DNA of 64,000 nucleotides. Source: Anagrus nilaparvatae. Taxonomy: Eukaryota > Arthropoda > Insecta > Hymenoptera > Mymaridae. The stretch is taken from assembly GCA_022575985.1 (NCBI GenBank), contig JAKSXM010000007.1, positions 28,336,501 through 28,400,500 on the forward strand, read 5' to 3'. Both the position numbers and the translations under genes were made by a program. Positions 35,501-43,680 of the stretch are shown piece by piece. Every line of letters begins with the position of its first letter. Positions within the stretch are counted from its first letter, which is position 1. The notes under the pieces were generated by a model. The model worked only from the letters and a program-made list of their open reading frames with translations. It did no database searches and was not told the DNA's origin.

Positions 35501-37033
35501 TCTACTTCCCTAAAGGCTATCGATGTAATAGACAACAGCTATAATTTTCGTCTACTTCACTAAAAATTTTAGGGAAGTAGGCGATCGAAACTTTCATTAG
35601 TCTACTACGTACGGTTTGGCCAAATCACTAGGGTTTTGGCCAAATCACGGATTTCTCTACTTCACTACGACATATATAGAAATAAATATAACGTAACCAA
35701 TGCGTTCATGTAAAAACCTTAAGTAGACTAGTATAAGTAAAAGAGCAATTACAATTTAAGAATTATTGAATCGTCAGTTTTAAAAGATATTTTAGGTTAG
35801 GTTACACTTTAAAAATTTTTGTACACTGTAAAAATTAACTTTCTTATATTAACAAAAAAATGAGTAAATTTTCGAAAAAATTTGTAAATTTACTAAATTT
35901 AGTATATTAACAAATAATTCAAGTATTCTCGATTTTTTAATTCGAAGAAAAATTGATAATTTACATATTGATTTATTATTAAAAATCATGGGCGCTGATA
36001 ATAACAACAATAGTAATTTGATAATTTACAATTTTTTTTCGAAAATTTAAAAAAATAGTTGTAAATTTCCGAAAAATAGTTGTGAATTTACAACTTTTTT
36101 CGTAAAATCACAAAAAAAAATCGAGAATTCTCGAATTTTTCGATAATATACTAAATTTAGTAAATTTACGATTTTTATCGAATATTTACAAAATGTTTTG
36201 GAAAATCACTAATTTTTCGAAAAAATCCTATTTTTTTTTGTAAATCCAAGAAAGTTATTTTTTACAGTGTAGTTATAAATAATATTTTATTATTTTTTTT
36301 AAATTTTGCTGTATGTACACATTATTAAGGCATTTATAGAAAATTTGCAATAAAATTTATATTTTTAAATATATTATTTAAAATAAAATTGATCTTTCAA
36401 GATATAATTTTAATATCGACGATTTTCAGGAAATTATTATTTCAAAAACTTTTTATCAGTAAATTTTATTAATTGATAAATTTTTTTCCAGGTAAAAATA
36501 TACTCGGGACCAAAACTTCATAAATTATTAACTTTTGGACCTCCGCTAGCTAAAAGTCTGAAAATTGAATACGGCTCCTTAGAATGTACAATTGAGGTAG
36601 TTTCTAATCTTGAAGATGCTGTAAATCACATACACAAATATGGAAGTAGTCATACAGACGTTATTGTAACAGAAGATAGTCAAAGTGCTGCAAATTTCCA
36701 ACGAGAAGTTGATAGTGCATGTGTTTTTCATAATGCAAGCAGCAGATTCGCAGACGGTTTTAGATTTGGTCTTGGTGCTGAGGTAAGTTTTGACTACATA
36801 TGTATAAATTTCAAATAATTTCAAAAACATACAAGAAAATATATTTAATCATTATTTTGTAAAAGGTGGGAATTTCTACGTCAAGAATACATGCTAGAGG
36901 ACCAGTTGGCGTCGATGGCCTTCTTACAACAAAATGGGTTTTAAAGGGTAATGGCCAGGCAGTAGCTGACTTTGCAGAAGGCGGCTCTCAAACCTGGCTG
37001 CATGAATCATTGCCAATCAATGAAATCCTTTGA
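8448..37033 (+). CDS. P5CS: Delta-1-pyrroline-5-carboxylate synthase, six-exon gene
   Basis: Coding sequence join(8448..8540, 24527..24860, 25738..26379, 31541..32358, 36492..36782, 36866..37033), 2,346 nt, 781 residues; animal P5CS is usually about 775-795. All five introns are GT-AG and phases match (0,1,1,0,0). The enzyme phosphorylates glutamate with ATP, then reduces gamma-glutamyl phosphate with NADPH to P5C, feeding proline and ornithine synthesis in mitochondria. Residues 1 to about 40 form an Arg/Ser-rich, acid-free presequence-like start. The glutamate-5-kinase domain (about 60-350) opens with [14 protein letters not shown] and holds INTNDAV and IKDNDSLAA. The reductase/ALDH-like domain (about 357-770) carries [26 protein letters not shown], and [14 protein letters not shown] with catalytic Cys600, and ends with [14 protein letters not shown]. 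The start context is aaacaccATG. Introns are about 16.0, 0.9, 5.2, 4.1 and 0.08 kb and packed with repeats. No break is seen in the reading frame, so I infer a working gene. The family call is secure; the exon 1 join is the least certain part. Confidence 0.96.
9768..10030 (-). repeat. Dispersed 'GATTTGGGGCAT' repeat, diverged copy
   Basis: On the minus strand it shares the block translating as [20 protein letters not shown] with the 42.5-kb copy (MVNCDLGHSLFMAED). Similarity is low outside that block. Whether the shared reading frame means ancient coding, or simply follows from DNA similarity, is unresolved. Confidence 0.45.
11202..11721. repeat. Outer inverted repeat enclosing the MITE
   Basis: About 33 bp around atttttgataaaactaagtt (11202-11236) recurs reverse-complemented at 11687-11721. 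This suggests the MITE landed inside an older small foldback. Confidence 0.55.
11288..11672. mobile_element. Palindromic MITE, CACTGTAAAAA family, copy 1
   Basis: The ends are cactgtaaaaagtaa and ttactttttacagtg, flanked by TA on both sides (11286-11287, 11673-11674). The interior is a long imperfect palindrome of strings such as aaatttactaaatttagta and tcgagaattct. A second copy lies at 35,824-36,269. A TA duplication suggests mobilisation by a Tc1/mariner-type transposase. Confidence 0.85.
12608..13500. mobile_element. Palindromic element of about 0.9 kb with repeated modules
   Basis: The ends are gcacaaaaagaaccataatg and its reverse complement cattatggttctttttgtgc. About 100 bp is almost identical in the two ends, then each arm contains repeated modules of about 120-150 bp. 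These carry 'gtccgccatcttggaaaatc', 'aaaaacgtttctctcatcctc' and 'aaaaatccccaagtaatgt'. The dyad is near 13,050. No coding sequence. Confidence 0.8.
13742..13860. repeat. GGTATC-rich repeat, copy 1
   Basis: It begins caggactggattacgcgata followed by many GATACCA / TGGTATC hexamers in both orientations. The same block, inverted, is at 24,085-24,189. Confidence 0.75.
13870..14860. repeat. Tandem repeat with unit about 275-290 bp
   Basis: The string agtatttaataacattt recurs near 14,177, 14,466 and 14,739. Each is followed by a C- or G-run block, 'aaactacccctaaaaattaa', and a 'tttgcaacagaaaaaatag' block. Similar sequence is at 22,680-23,230. It is related to the 'gggtcgctga' repeats at 24.2 kb and 56.6-57.0 kb. 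Confidence 0.65.
14858..14925 (-). repeat. Isolated decayed unit of the 55-bp satellite
   Basis: It reads cacataacctaaggaattaa, then a spacer, then caccccaagccttatatcc. This matches one satellite unit in the same orientation as the block starting near 15.9 kb and is a stray copy about 1 kb outside it. Confidence 0.55.
14926..15904. other. AT-rich spacer with weak internal repeats
   Basis: At 15,010-15,290 phrases like 'tctggatttaaaaccagaaat' recur in decayed form. At 15,750-15,850 a segment resembles the tail of the poly-G element at 1.5 kb. No gene is seen. Confidence 0.4.
15964..16146. mobile_element. Small element with about 25-bp inverted ends rich in GATCGATC
   Basis: The left end ttgatcggtcgatcgatcga and right end gatcgatcgaccggtcag are inverted copies. 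Satellite units continue on both sides. The interior holds tagatccgggtagatctgca. No coding sequence. Confidence 0.55.
16538..17440. mobile_element. 0.9-kb non-autonomous element inserted in the satellite
   Basis: The terminal repeats are ttatatagtatagag on the left and ctctatactatataa on the right, with further matching inward (gcgctc and gagcac). Satellite sequence resumes at both ends. Its right half contains a reversed fragment of the poly-G element family (17,040-17,165). No open frame resembles a transposase. Confidence 0.65.
18376..20626 (+). mobile_element. Tigger (pogo/Tc1-mariner superfamily) transposon, apparently full length
   Basis: The element is 2,251 bp. Its ends are caggcacccctcgttatccg on the left and cggataacgagggatgcctg on the right, flanked by TA (18374-18375, 20627-20628). 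Extra copies of 'ttatccgcggt' stand near both ends. It encodes one complete transposase and sits in the 55-bp satellite inside P5CS intron 1, in the same direction as P5CS. Intact ends plus an intact frame point to a fairly recent insertion; activity is inference. Confidence 0.95.
18657..20389 (+). CDS. Tigger-family DDD transposase, one small intron
   Basis: Join(18657..19125, 19191..20389), 555 residues. Removing the 65-bp GT-AG intron restores [20 protein letters not shown], the continuous Tigger sequence. Read straight through, the frame would stop early. Domains: an N-terminal Psq/CENP-B-type helix-turn-helix (about 22-70: [20 protein letters not shown]). Next a second CENPB-type DNA-binding domain (about 85-150, ending [14 protein letters not shown]). 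Then the DDE superfamily core with D192 (NADETG), D307 (LLLLDNC) and D340 (QPMDQ), a DD32D spacing. The C-terminal part is acidic and Pro-rich (about 435-480). All three metal-binding Asp are present and there is no frameshift. It cuts and pastes the element at TA sites in the nucleus. The start was chosen at the MAPQSRKTP methionine; an in-frame TTG six codons upstream is unlikely. Confidence 0.93.
22400..23080. repeat. Poly-G element relative and related AT-rich repeat
   Basis: At 22,765 ttaacatggaagatatttat matches the left end of the element at 1,036. A long G-run follows at about 22,825, then 'gggacttaaaatgattt' type repeats. The right end is only loosely conserved near 23,065 (gaacatgtttt). 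This is a decayed member of that family. Confidence 0.5.
23360..23950 (+). repeat. Dispersed repeat shared with intron 4, copy 1
   Basis: Strings such as 'gattgataccataataataa' and 'cccaaatacatgtataagag' recur in the same order and direction at 32,745-33,370. 'ttgctatatttttt' and 'gagcagcagttccagtttttt' do likewise. No coding capacity. Confidence 0.7.
24085..24189. repeat. GGTATC-rich repeat, copy 2 (inverted to copy 1)
   Basis: It ends with cggtatcgcgtaatccagtcctg, the reverse complement of the start of the 13,742 copy, and carries the same GATACCA / TGGTATC hexamers. Confidence 0.75.
24190..24420. repeat. 'ttcggggtcttttct' repeat segment
   Basis: 'atttcggggtcttttct', 'aaatttgcaaaaact' and 'gggtcgct'-like strings match the arms of the 55-61.7-kb foldback (around 56,595-56,700). 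This is a fragment of the same repeat lineage. Confidence 0.55.
24527..24860 (+). CDS. P5CS: P5CS exon 2 (start of glutamate-5-kinase domain)
   Basis: The acceptor follows a long T run ending tctcag; the donor is gtaggt. It encodes residues 32-142 plus one base. It includes the nucleotide-binding start [29 protein letters not shown], and [14 protein letters not shown], all strongly conserved in animal P5CS. The exon begins [10 protein letters not shown], a linker before the kinase fold. Confidence 0.95.
25268..25501. mobile_element. piggyBac-type MITE in P5CS intron 2
   Basis: The element is 234 bp. Its ends are cccattagttcccaagcgga on the left and tccgcttaggaactaatggg on the right. The repeats extend nearly 50 bp, and it is flanked by exact TTAA on both sides (25264-25267, 25502-25505). 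TTAA plus CCC...GGG ends is the piggyBac signature. Non-coding, so it needed a transposase from elsewhere. Confidence 0.9.
25738..26379 (+). CDS. P5CS: P5CS exon 3 (rest of kinase domain)
   Basis: Acceptor tag, donor gtaaac, phase 1 at both ends. It encodes about residues 143-356: [34 protein letters not shown], the [20 protein letters not shown] metal/substrate region, [16 protein letters not shown], and [20 protein letters not shown], the usual C-terminal kinase motif. The reading frame runs past the donor to a stop at 26,420, so intron retention would truncate the protein just after the kinase. Confidence 0.95.
26440..29165. mobile_element. Foldback element in P5CS intron 3, split by a second element
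   Basis: 26,555-26,665 is inverted to 26,945-27,058 (cagttgtttttcgattttta, ggctttctatatgaaatcaa). 26,440-26,570 is inverted to 29,052-29,165 (agttttatgc, tgttaaacaagg, gattcag). Taking out 27,060-29,049 restores one continuous palindrome with its dyad near 26,800. Confidence 0.75.
27060..29049. mobile_element. 2-kb non-autonomous DNA transposon nested in the foldback
   Basis: The inverted ends are ggtactcgtaccagtacatg and catgtactggtacgagtacc, extending about 25 bp. Sub-terminal repeats of 'cgttcaggtattggtgcac' and 'accgttcatgtactggtgc' type lie near 28,785 and 28,845. The left flank is TTAA and the right flank TTAT, a near match only. No open frame of a transposase is seen. Superfamily uncertain; piggyBac-like is possible on the flank, but the ends are not CCC...GGG. 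Confidence 0.7.
29170..31540. other. Rest of P5CS intron 3 (little recognisable content)
   Basis: Apart from the 216-bp hairpin at 29,723, this is AT-rich sequence without conserved open frames. Its last 40 bases carry the acceptor of exon 4. Confidence 0.5.
29723..29938. mobile_element. 216-bp hairpin MITE in intron 3
   Basis: The ends are acggaaattttaaaaacaaa and its inverted counterpart at 29,938. The arms continue through aactcggttttagct and ttaattcgaaccgtaaagag to a short centre near 29,830. No target duplication is obvious. Confidence 0.75.
31541..32358 (+). CDS. P5CS: P5CS exon 4 (most of reductase domain)
   Basis: The acceptor is ttaaatag; the donor is gtaagt after GAAGGA. It encodes about residues 357-629: [19 protein letters not shown], the long helical ALDH-like N-terminal part, [62 protein letters not shown], and the catalytic loop [16 protein letters not shown]. 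Cys600 is encoded at 32269-32271. This is the best conserved exon of the gene. Confidence 0.97.
32745..33370 (+). repeat. Dispersed repeat shared with intron 1, copy 2
   Basis: Collinear with 23,360-23,950, including 'gattgataccagaataataa', 'catgtaagaggtataggataa' and 'gagcagtttcagtttttttt'. It lies in P5CS intron 4 in the same direction. Confidence 0.7.
33456..33805 (+). repeat. Dispersed repeat, inverted partner at 48.9 kb
   Basis: 'gggctttttcacggtattca', 'cgttaaaaattggtagtagg' and 'aaatttctgacgtcactta' occur here. They appear in reverse complement at 48,912-49,255. Confidence 0.75.
34060..34570 (+). repeat. Decayed tandem repeat, three partial copies
   Basis: A block with 'aatccagc...gcc', 'aaaataattttttt', 'ggagct' and 'gcccat.cgg' occurs at about 34,128-34,215, 34,364-34,450 and 34,504-34,570. 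The last runs into a 13-base G-run. Spacing is uneven. No coding frame is conserved between copies. Confidence 0.5.
35340..35660. repeat. Short repeats around 'tacttccctaa'
   Basis: 'ttacttccctaagagccatccg' and 'ctacttccctaaaggctatcg' recur about 95 bp apart. Each is followed by 'agtagac' and echoed by an inverted 'ttagggaagtag' at 35,570. 'ggccaaatcac' also repeats at 35,618 and 35,638. Confidence 0.5.
35824..36269. mobile_element. Palindromic MITE, CACTGTAAAAA family, copy 2
   Basis: Same ends (cactgtaaaaattaa and ttttttacagtg) and same interior palindromic strings as 11,288-11,672, with TA on both sides. A block near 35,965-36,020 (atcatgggcgctgataataa) is extra relative to copy 1. It lies about 220 bp before exon 5 of P5CS. 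Confidence 0.85.
36492..36782 (+). CDS. P5CS: P5CS exon 5 (reductase domain)
   Basis: Ninety-seven codons between acceptor tttttccag and donor gtaagt, phase 0 at both ends. It opens [15 protein letters not shown] and carries [17 protein letters not shown] and [20 protein letters not shown], canonical for the C-terminal part of gamma-glutamyl-phosphate reductase. Confidence 0.96.
36866..37033 (+). CDS. P5CS: P5CS exon 6 (C-terminus and stop)
   Basis: The acceptor is tgtaaaag, after an 83-bp intron. It encodes [36 protein letters not shown] and a tail ending in INEIL then TGA. This is the standard end of animal P5CS. Confidence 0.96.
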   Translation: MGISTSRIHARGPVGVDGLLTTKWVLKGNGQAVADFAEGGSQTWLHESLPINEIL

Positions 37034-37065
37034 AGCATACTTAAAAAAATCTTAAATGTACATAA

Positions 37066-37071
37066 AATAAA
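37066..37071 (+). promoter_or_regulatory. Probable polyadenylation signal of P5CS
   Basis: AATAAA lies 33 bases after the stop codon. It is the first canonical signal downstream; several more lie in the AT-rich sequence beyond, so alternative ends are possible. Confidence 0.6.
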
Positions 37072-39190
37072 ATTACGTCAAATATTTATTTCGTAAATTT
37101 CAAACTTTAGTTGTGATAAATATCAATATTTAATTGATAACGTTATTTACCTATTGTTAAATATATAAAATGCTTCTTCGAATTTTATACATCAATAAAT
37201 ATTTTAGTTATCAGTTTTTAATTTTTAAATAAAAAATAACTCTTGATAAGATAAAAGAAATGCACGATTTGTAAAACAAAATAAGTTAGTAAAAAGGTTC
37301 TACTGCCATGAAATGTAAAGATTTTTAAAGGATTTGTTGAAATTGTAAAAAGCGCGAAATTTTACACCAGCTAAGATTCATTTTTATATGAGTTGACTTG
37401 GAGAATCTTTGAAATGACTCCTACAAGTTTAAAAATTAACATAAGATTTTAAAAAAAAAATTATAAAACTTAAGGCATTGAAAACTTATAATAAAATGAA
37501 AAATTCTGCATAAAGCAAGGACAGAGTTTTTGAAAGTTATTTAGAACATGAATTTAAAATATATTTTTTGTGAAGTAACGAACTTCAATCATGTGGTAAA
37601 AGTTTTGAAAAATTAAACTTTAATCGTAAAATATTAACTTAGAATTTAATGTAGAATATTTTTGTGACTTTATTGACCAAATGGAATAAAATGTAAAAAA
37701 ATTTATAAATAGTTTACAAATTTTTTTTATTGATGTAGTTAAAACGACGTTTTGTCAACTGGTTTTTGACCTTGTCAAGCTAAAATTACATAATTAATAA
37801 AAATAAAAAAATTTTTCTCTTAAAATATTAAAATTTACAATATATGCTTATTCATTTACCGATTTAACAATTTTTGTGTGTATAATTTTTATACACTCAT
37901 ATTACTGAGTCTAATGTAAAACTATTTTTATTTTATTTTTTTTATTAAAGTCTAAAATTTAAAGTACTTTGGATATTTTAATAAGTAATGTAAATACGAA
38001 CTGTAACAAAATTAGTTATTATTCTCTAAAAAAATAAATTTTTTAAATGTAAAACATAAGGCATGAAAAAAAGACATTTTTTCATCATACCCAAAAATTA
38101 ACAAATAAGAATTAAATAGGTATTTAATTCTTTAATTTCGAAATAAAAAAATTATAGCCAGACTTAGGCAATCAAGCAGGATTGATTTTACTGAATCATA
38201 AATATTTTAGCCTTCAACCTGTTGGATGAGGTTCCAATTTTTTGAAAGCGCAATTAACAGGATACAGAAGACAAGATATTACGAATTTTATAATTAGATT
38301 TTTTTATATAATAAATCATGAAAAAACAATGGGATTTTCATGAAAATTGGTGGAAATGGGTATTTTAATTATGGGACCAAATGATAAAATTTTTAAGAAA
38401 AAAAATATTTTTTAACTGCCACAATTGAAAAAAAGTCCAAATTTTGGATTTAGCGCATTTTATGAGGGAACAAAATAAGTTAATTTTTTTTTTAACTATA
38501 GTTTTTTCTATGTACTTAAACCTGAATGTATGTTAGGTCATGCTATTTCAATATCCATTTTAGGGCATAATTGAGAAAAAATAATGAAAATTTGTATTTT
38601 TTTCAAATTATGCCGCATACACGGTATTCTTTTTATGCAAAATTTTAATATTTGAATAGTAGTTTGACTAAACATCGAAAGAAAGTTCTTTTCTTGGCGT
38701 ATACATGGTAAATATTTGGTTGAATTAAAAACAAAGTATAAGGTTTGTTCGGTCATAACTAGCATTTTCAAAAAAAAAATGGCAAAAGAATATCAATTAG
38801 CGCCATAGAAAGCATGAAAGTTCTGGGATCGATATTTTTTTTTTAATCTAAAAATTTTTTAAGCCAAATATAAATAGTATTTTATTAATTAAAATTTATA
38901 TAAAAAAGTATGAAATACTTTTTATGTTCCCAAATTGTAAATATAATTAAAAAATTATTAGAAAAGAAATTAATTTAATAAAAACTTTTAATAATATTTT
39001 TTAAAATATTTTATTTAATTGATGGTACCGATTTTAGGAAATATGAAAAAAAAAAAATAGAATTATTATTTATTAATGATGGATTATATAGCGAGTATTA
39101 TGGTATATTCAGTATTCGTCGCTATATAATCCATCAATAATAAATATTTGAAAAATTGTGAACGATAAATAGAAATAATAATTAAAAAAA
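37072..39190. other. Intergenic AT-rich DNA downstream of P5CS
   Basis: I see no gene. A near-perfect small hairpin of about 80 bp, tgatggattatatagcga and its inverse, is at 39,078-39,136. The rest is low-complexity A/T runs. Confidence 0.5.
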
Positions 39191-42100
39191 AATTTAATTT
39201 ATAATTGAGTGATTCTTAGTGAATTCAGCAAAAGTTTCCAGGTCGGGTCGCTGAAACCGGCTAAAAAGTTTTTTTTCCAATTACCTATCCAAAATGGACT
39301 ATGCCCCCAAATTTTAGCCCTTAATATTGAAAACTAAGCCCAGGGCGAATTTTTGAAAAAAAACACAATTTCATCTTTCCTCAGCCGCTCATTCTTCTTT
39401 TAAATGCCATTCCTTCTGGAAACGATTAAATATTATGAAAATAGAGGTACTATAGTCAAATTTCCTGAGGAATCCAGTCCTGCCATTAGTTTTTGTAAAT
39501 TCCTACACGGGGAGCCAGAAAATCGATAAACTCACAGGGTATTTTACGGAAGCTACAGAAAAATTGCATATCCGAATTTTTTATTAAAGTTCTCAGAAAA
39601 AGCGTGTTTTTATATATATTTTCGGATGCCATATCAACCTAGATGCGATCGAACTTCCTAGACCCTAGAATAGGAATTTGCAACAACTGCTCGGTCGAGT
39701 CATCGGAACGGCCTCAAATTTTTCCCACGCTTTTATAACACAGAGTTGGGATAATACTGAAATTTTTAGCCTGTTATCTCTTAAACAGTCCGAGTTATGG
39801 CCAATAAAACTGATTAAGCGGATCTCAATCAGCGTTGGTGGTTTTTGGGAAAATGCTTAAAAATTATAAATCATCTTATCTTACTACTACAAATATTTAA
39901 AAATTTTTTTTTGTGCATGTGTGTTTATGTTTTATCATCAATTGAACAAAGGAACGAAACGATATAAAACTGATGTCAAAATGAAGAAAAAATTTGCGGT
40001 AAAAATAATAAACATGGAAAATTCAAGAAAGTTCCTAGATTCTTTAATATTCAGAAAAAAAACATACACGAAAACATGTTTGGTGTATTATAAATTAAGT
40101 TTTTTACAAATTAATTCATCAAGATAATCGTGATGGGAGAACTAGGACCCTCTGAAACACTATATTTTGCATATCCAGAAGTCAAACACATGATTGTTTA
40201 TTTAAAAATGACTGTATTATTTTCAATTTATATTTTTTACGCTATAAACTATTAGGACTATAATCAGGCCACTTTGAATTTGATAATTATTTATTATGTG
40301 TTATTAAATTTTTTAAATTAAAAAATTCCGAAAAAATTAATAATAATAAAAAACAATAATAATTAGTTATAATAGATTCTATATTCATCTTTAGCATTGG
40401 GATAATTATCGAAACTAATATTATCTAAAATTATCCAGATATGCATGAGCAGCTTCAATTCCCACTTAAACTTTCCTATATTTCTAATAAACTTTAAATT
40501 TTTGACTATTTGATAAATTATTATCTACAATTCTAAAATTCAAGTTTTCTGGACGTATTTCAATAGCATCATTAGTTTTATATTTTATTCATTCATTCTT
40601 CTTCTAGAATCCAAATTGTCGTTTCAAGGGAAACAAACTGTATCGCGCATGATGGCATTTAATTAGAATCTTAGTCATTCTCCAAAGCAGTGAATTATGT
40701 TTTGCAACATATGATTTTATTAATGCGATACCCGTCAAAGCGGCTTAATGCTGCTTGACTAATTGGAAAGATGAATATAAACTCTCTATGTAAAGGGGAG
40801 TCCGGTCTTGATGTACTTTTCGTACAATGTCTTTAAAAACAGTTTTTTTAATATTGGTTTTAAGAATAATCTGTGATTAAGGGCTTTGTATACAGGAGTA
40901 CCTGTAAAATGAAAGCAATTTAAACTAAATTGTTAAGTAGTTTGCTAAGTACATAAAACGCGTTTTCTAATAGAAATTCTCGAATAATAATTGGACAATT
41001 ATTTTTACATTTTATTTAAGTATTTAAAAATTTTGACAACTAGCATTGGCTAGACTCTCAAGGAGAAAAAATTTTGTTTATAGGAATCCAAAAAAATATT
41101 AGTAATGAAAAAAAAAAAAAATAAAATAAAATATAATTTTCTAATAAAAATTAAATTTTTTTCATTAAAATATTCAATAAAAGTTTTTGCATATTTTCAT
41201 CTTTTATTCTTTATTTTGACTAAAAAAAATTGCAAATTTATTTGCATACACAATTTTTTAGTTTTGTCCTTCCTCTCTAAACATATTTTTTTATAATACA
41301 TTTTTAAACATAAGTAATTGAAAAACGTATGAGAAAAATGATAACATTTATTTTTTAACACGGTAATAAAAAGTTTATAATAATTATTAGTTTTTTTAAG
41401 CTTATAATAATAAAGTACACGCTCTTTGTATTGAATTTTTTTAGAAAAACAAAATGATAGCAACAAAAAAATATATCAAATCCGATTAGTAAACAATTGG
41501 TTTTACCAATTGGTTTTTTTTTGTATAAACAAAGATAATGCCTTTGGCAAAAAAAAAAAATAACTACGCTTGCTTTCTTTTTGATTTAATAAATTTTTGA
41601 ATTGAAAATCTCAAGATTCTTTTTTTTTATTATTGATTTTTATTAAAAATATCTTAAGTTTTTTTAAAATAAAATTTCCAAACTGGATTTGAAAAAAAAA
41701 CAATAAAAATTAGGGCTTCACGATACGATAAGATATCAATAATTTGACTATAGTCAATGCAACAAAATAGACCCAAATTAAGGTATTCTAGTATTTGTTA
41801 CATTAGCAAATATAAAAAGATCTAATAATAACAAGCAATGCCTTGTAAAATATTAATTAAGTGTATACATAATTTCTATACTTTAATTGAGCTCTTATAA
41901 GATCATCGGTGGGCGTTGCGTTGGTCCACGTAATCCAAGACCTTGGCGTAGACTTCTTCCATACAGAAATAGTAGAAAAATTTGATGATTAGACAAATTC
42001 TCTTATCATTATATATAGATGCAGAATCTGGCTTCTTTAGCGTGGGCTCTTTACTCCGGCTCTCTTTAGAGCGGTCTTTTCTTGGACCTCCCATCATCTG

Positions 42101-42480
42101 AACTACCTCGTTTTAGAACTATCCATAAAACAATCACGTTGCACTGGACATCAATAAACTCAATATTATAAAGTTGTTGCAAAAATTGCAATTTTCTGAT
42201 AAAAATGGTTTATTTTAATTTTAAATAATCAAAAATTTTGTACAAGCTCCAACATTTGTTTGTCAGATATGATAATTAAAAGTTAGTTAGGGATTTAATT
42301 CAAGGTTTTTAAAAAGATTTTAATTTTCATCTCTAATTTTATAAAGCCATATCTCGGAAACGACTACAGCAAGAAGAGCGGGCTTAGAATTTTTGAAAAT
42401 TCAAACTTCGTATAAAACATTTGAGATCTACAAGACGTTTTTATTAGGAATTGTAAACATTTTACTTTGGACGCAGTTTA
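39190..42480. other. Intergenic sequence with repeat debris
   Basis: 39,235-39,860 begins 'ggtcgggtcgctgaaaccgg' and resembles the other 'gggtcgctga' repeats. An unrecognised 64-codon minus-strand frame lies at 41,903-42,097 (starting MMGGPRKDRSKESRSKEPTL, later YAKVLDYVDQRNAHR). It could be a transposase fragment, but I cannot name it. No confident gene. Confidence 0.35.
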
Positions 42481-42485
42481 AAAAT

Positions 42486-42770
42486 TTACATTTTCTGTAC
42501 TGCGGCCCGAAAGTACGTATTTCCCGGACGCTGCGCGTCCGGCAAAGACGTAATTTCTCGCCAAAGTCGCGGAAAAATTTTGTACAATCCTCGGCCATAA
42601 ACAAAGAATGACCCAAATCGCAGTTTACCATCCTCGGCTTCGTCTCGGAAGGTAATTTTCTTGTCAGCGGCCAGAAACCAAGTATTTCCCTGCTCGGCTT
42701 CGCCTCGGAAGTTAATTTACGTGCGATTTGGGCCATTCTTTACTTTTCTGGCCTAGGACCGTAATATACT
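42486..42770 (-). repeat. Dispersed 'GATTTGGGGCAT' repeat, two units, reverse orientation
   Basis: It holds 'acccaaatcgcagtttacca', 'tcctcggcttcgtctcggaa' and 'ttacgtgcgatttgggccat'. With 43,340-43,680 (forward) it forms an inverted pair about 570 bp apart, possibly the ends of one foldback element. Confidence 0.7.
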
Positions 42771-43339
42771 ATTTTGGGCTAATAATGGGTACTTGGTTTA
42801 TTGAATACAACTGAAGTTATTTGTTTTACAAGGGATGAAAGTGAATCATTGCTGATGAGCGATGAAAAAAAATGAACAATAAAAATGAATAAGTACGATT
42901 TTTTCAAGTGAAGATCTTTATTAGAAAATAGTTTTTTAAAGACGTTTCGGAGTAATCACTCCATTTTCAGTTCTATAATAATAAAATCGTATATTAAAAA
43001 TGAATAATGTTTTAATCACTCGCTTTGATTGACACATTTTAAATAATTTAGGCCTCATACTTTCAATCTTAATATGAGTCACTTTTTAAAAGTTTAACTT
43101 AAAATTTGAAGCAATTAAGTTTATTTATTCAACTATTTCAAGAATTTTGCCTTTTGCATTAACATTGTAGCAAAACATACTTTTATTATGCAAGTCCACA
43201 AAAATCTTATTTGGGACTAAAAGTAATTTTAAAAATATTGTTCTTTGTTGTTTTTAGCTTATTGTTTTTCCAGTCATTGAGTTTTCAACAATATAGCAAA
43301 AGTTTTATAACAAAACCTAAATTATACATAGGGAAATAG

Positions 43340-43680
43340 TATATTTTTATCCTAGGCCGCAAACTGCGATTTGGGGCATTCTTTTTTTACGGCCGAGGAC
43401 AAAAGATAATTTTTCTTCGTCAGTAGCTAGTATTTTCGAAGTGTGCCGTGGACGGGAAATAGGTGCATTTTGTCCGCTGACAAGAATAGTATATTTACGG
43501 CTTGTGTCCAGAAAAGTAAAGAATGGCTCAAATCGTACGTAAATTACCTTCTAAGGCGAAGCCGAGGATGGTAAACTATGATTTGGGGCATTCTTTATTT
43601 ATGGACGAGGACCGTAGAAAATTTTTCTGCGGCAGTCGCGAGAATCGTAATTTCGTGGCTACTGTCCAGAAATAATTGCA
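43340..43680 (+). repeat. Dispersed 'GATTTGGGGCAT' repeat, two units, forward orientation
   Basis: The block with 'aaactgcgatttggggcatt' at 43,363 recurs at 43,573 as 'aaactatgatttggggcatt'. Each is followed by T-rich sequence, then a 'gcgaggac'-like string and 'aatttttct'. Confidence 0.7.

Noticed and set aside
40550..40860. Possible exon of a neighbouring gene (less AT-rich stretch)
   Set aside because: No frame longer than chance, no splice sites that join to anything, and no protein similarity I can name.
42853..42870. Hammerhead ribozyme core (ctgatgagcgatgaaa)
   Set aside because: There is no room for helix II, no C before GAAA, and no matching stem I or cleavage triplet found by eye.
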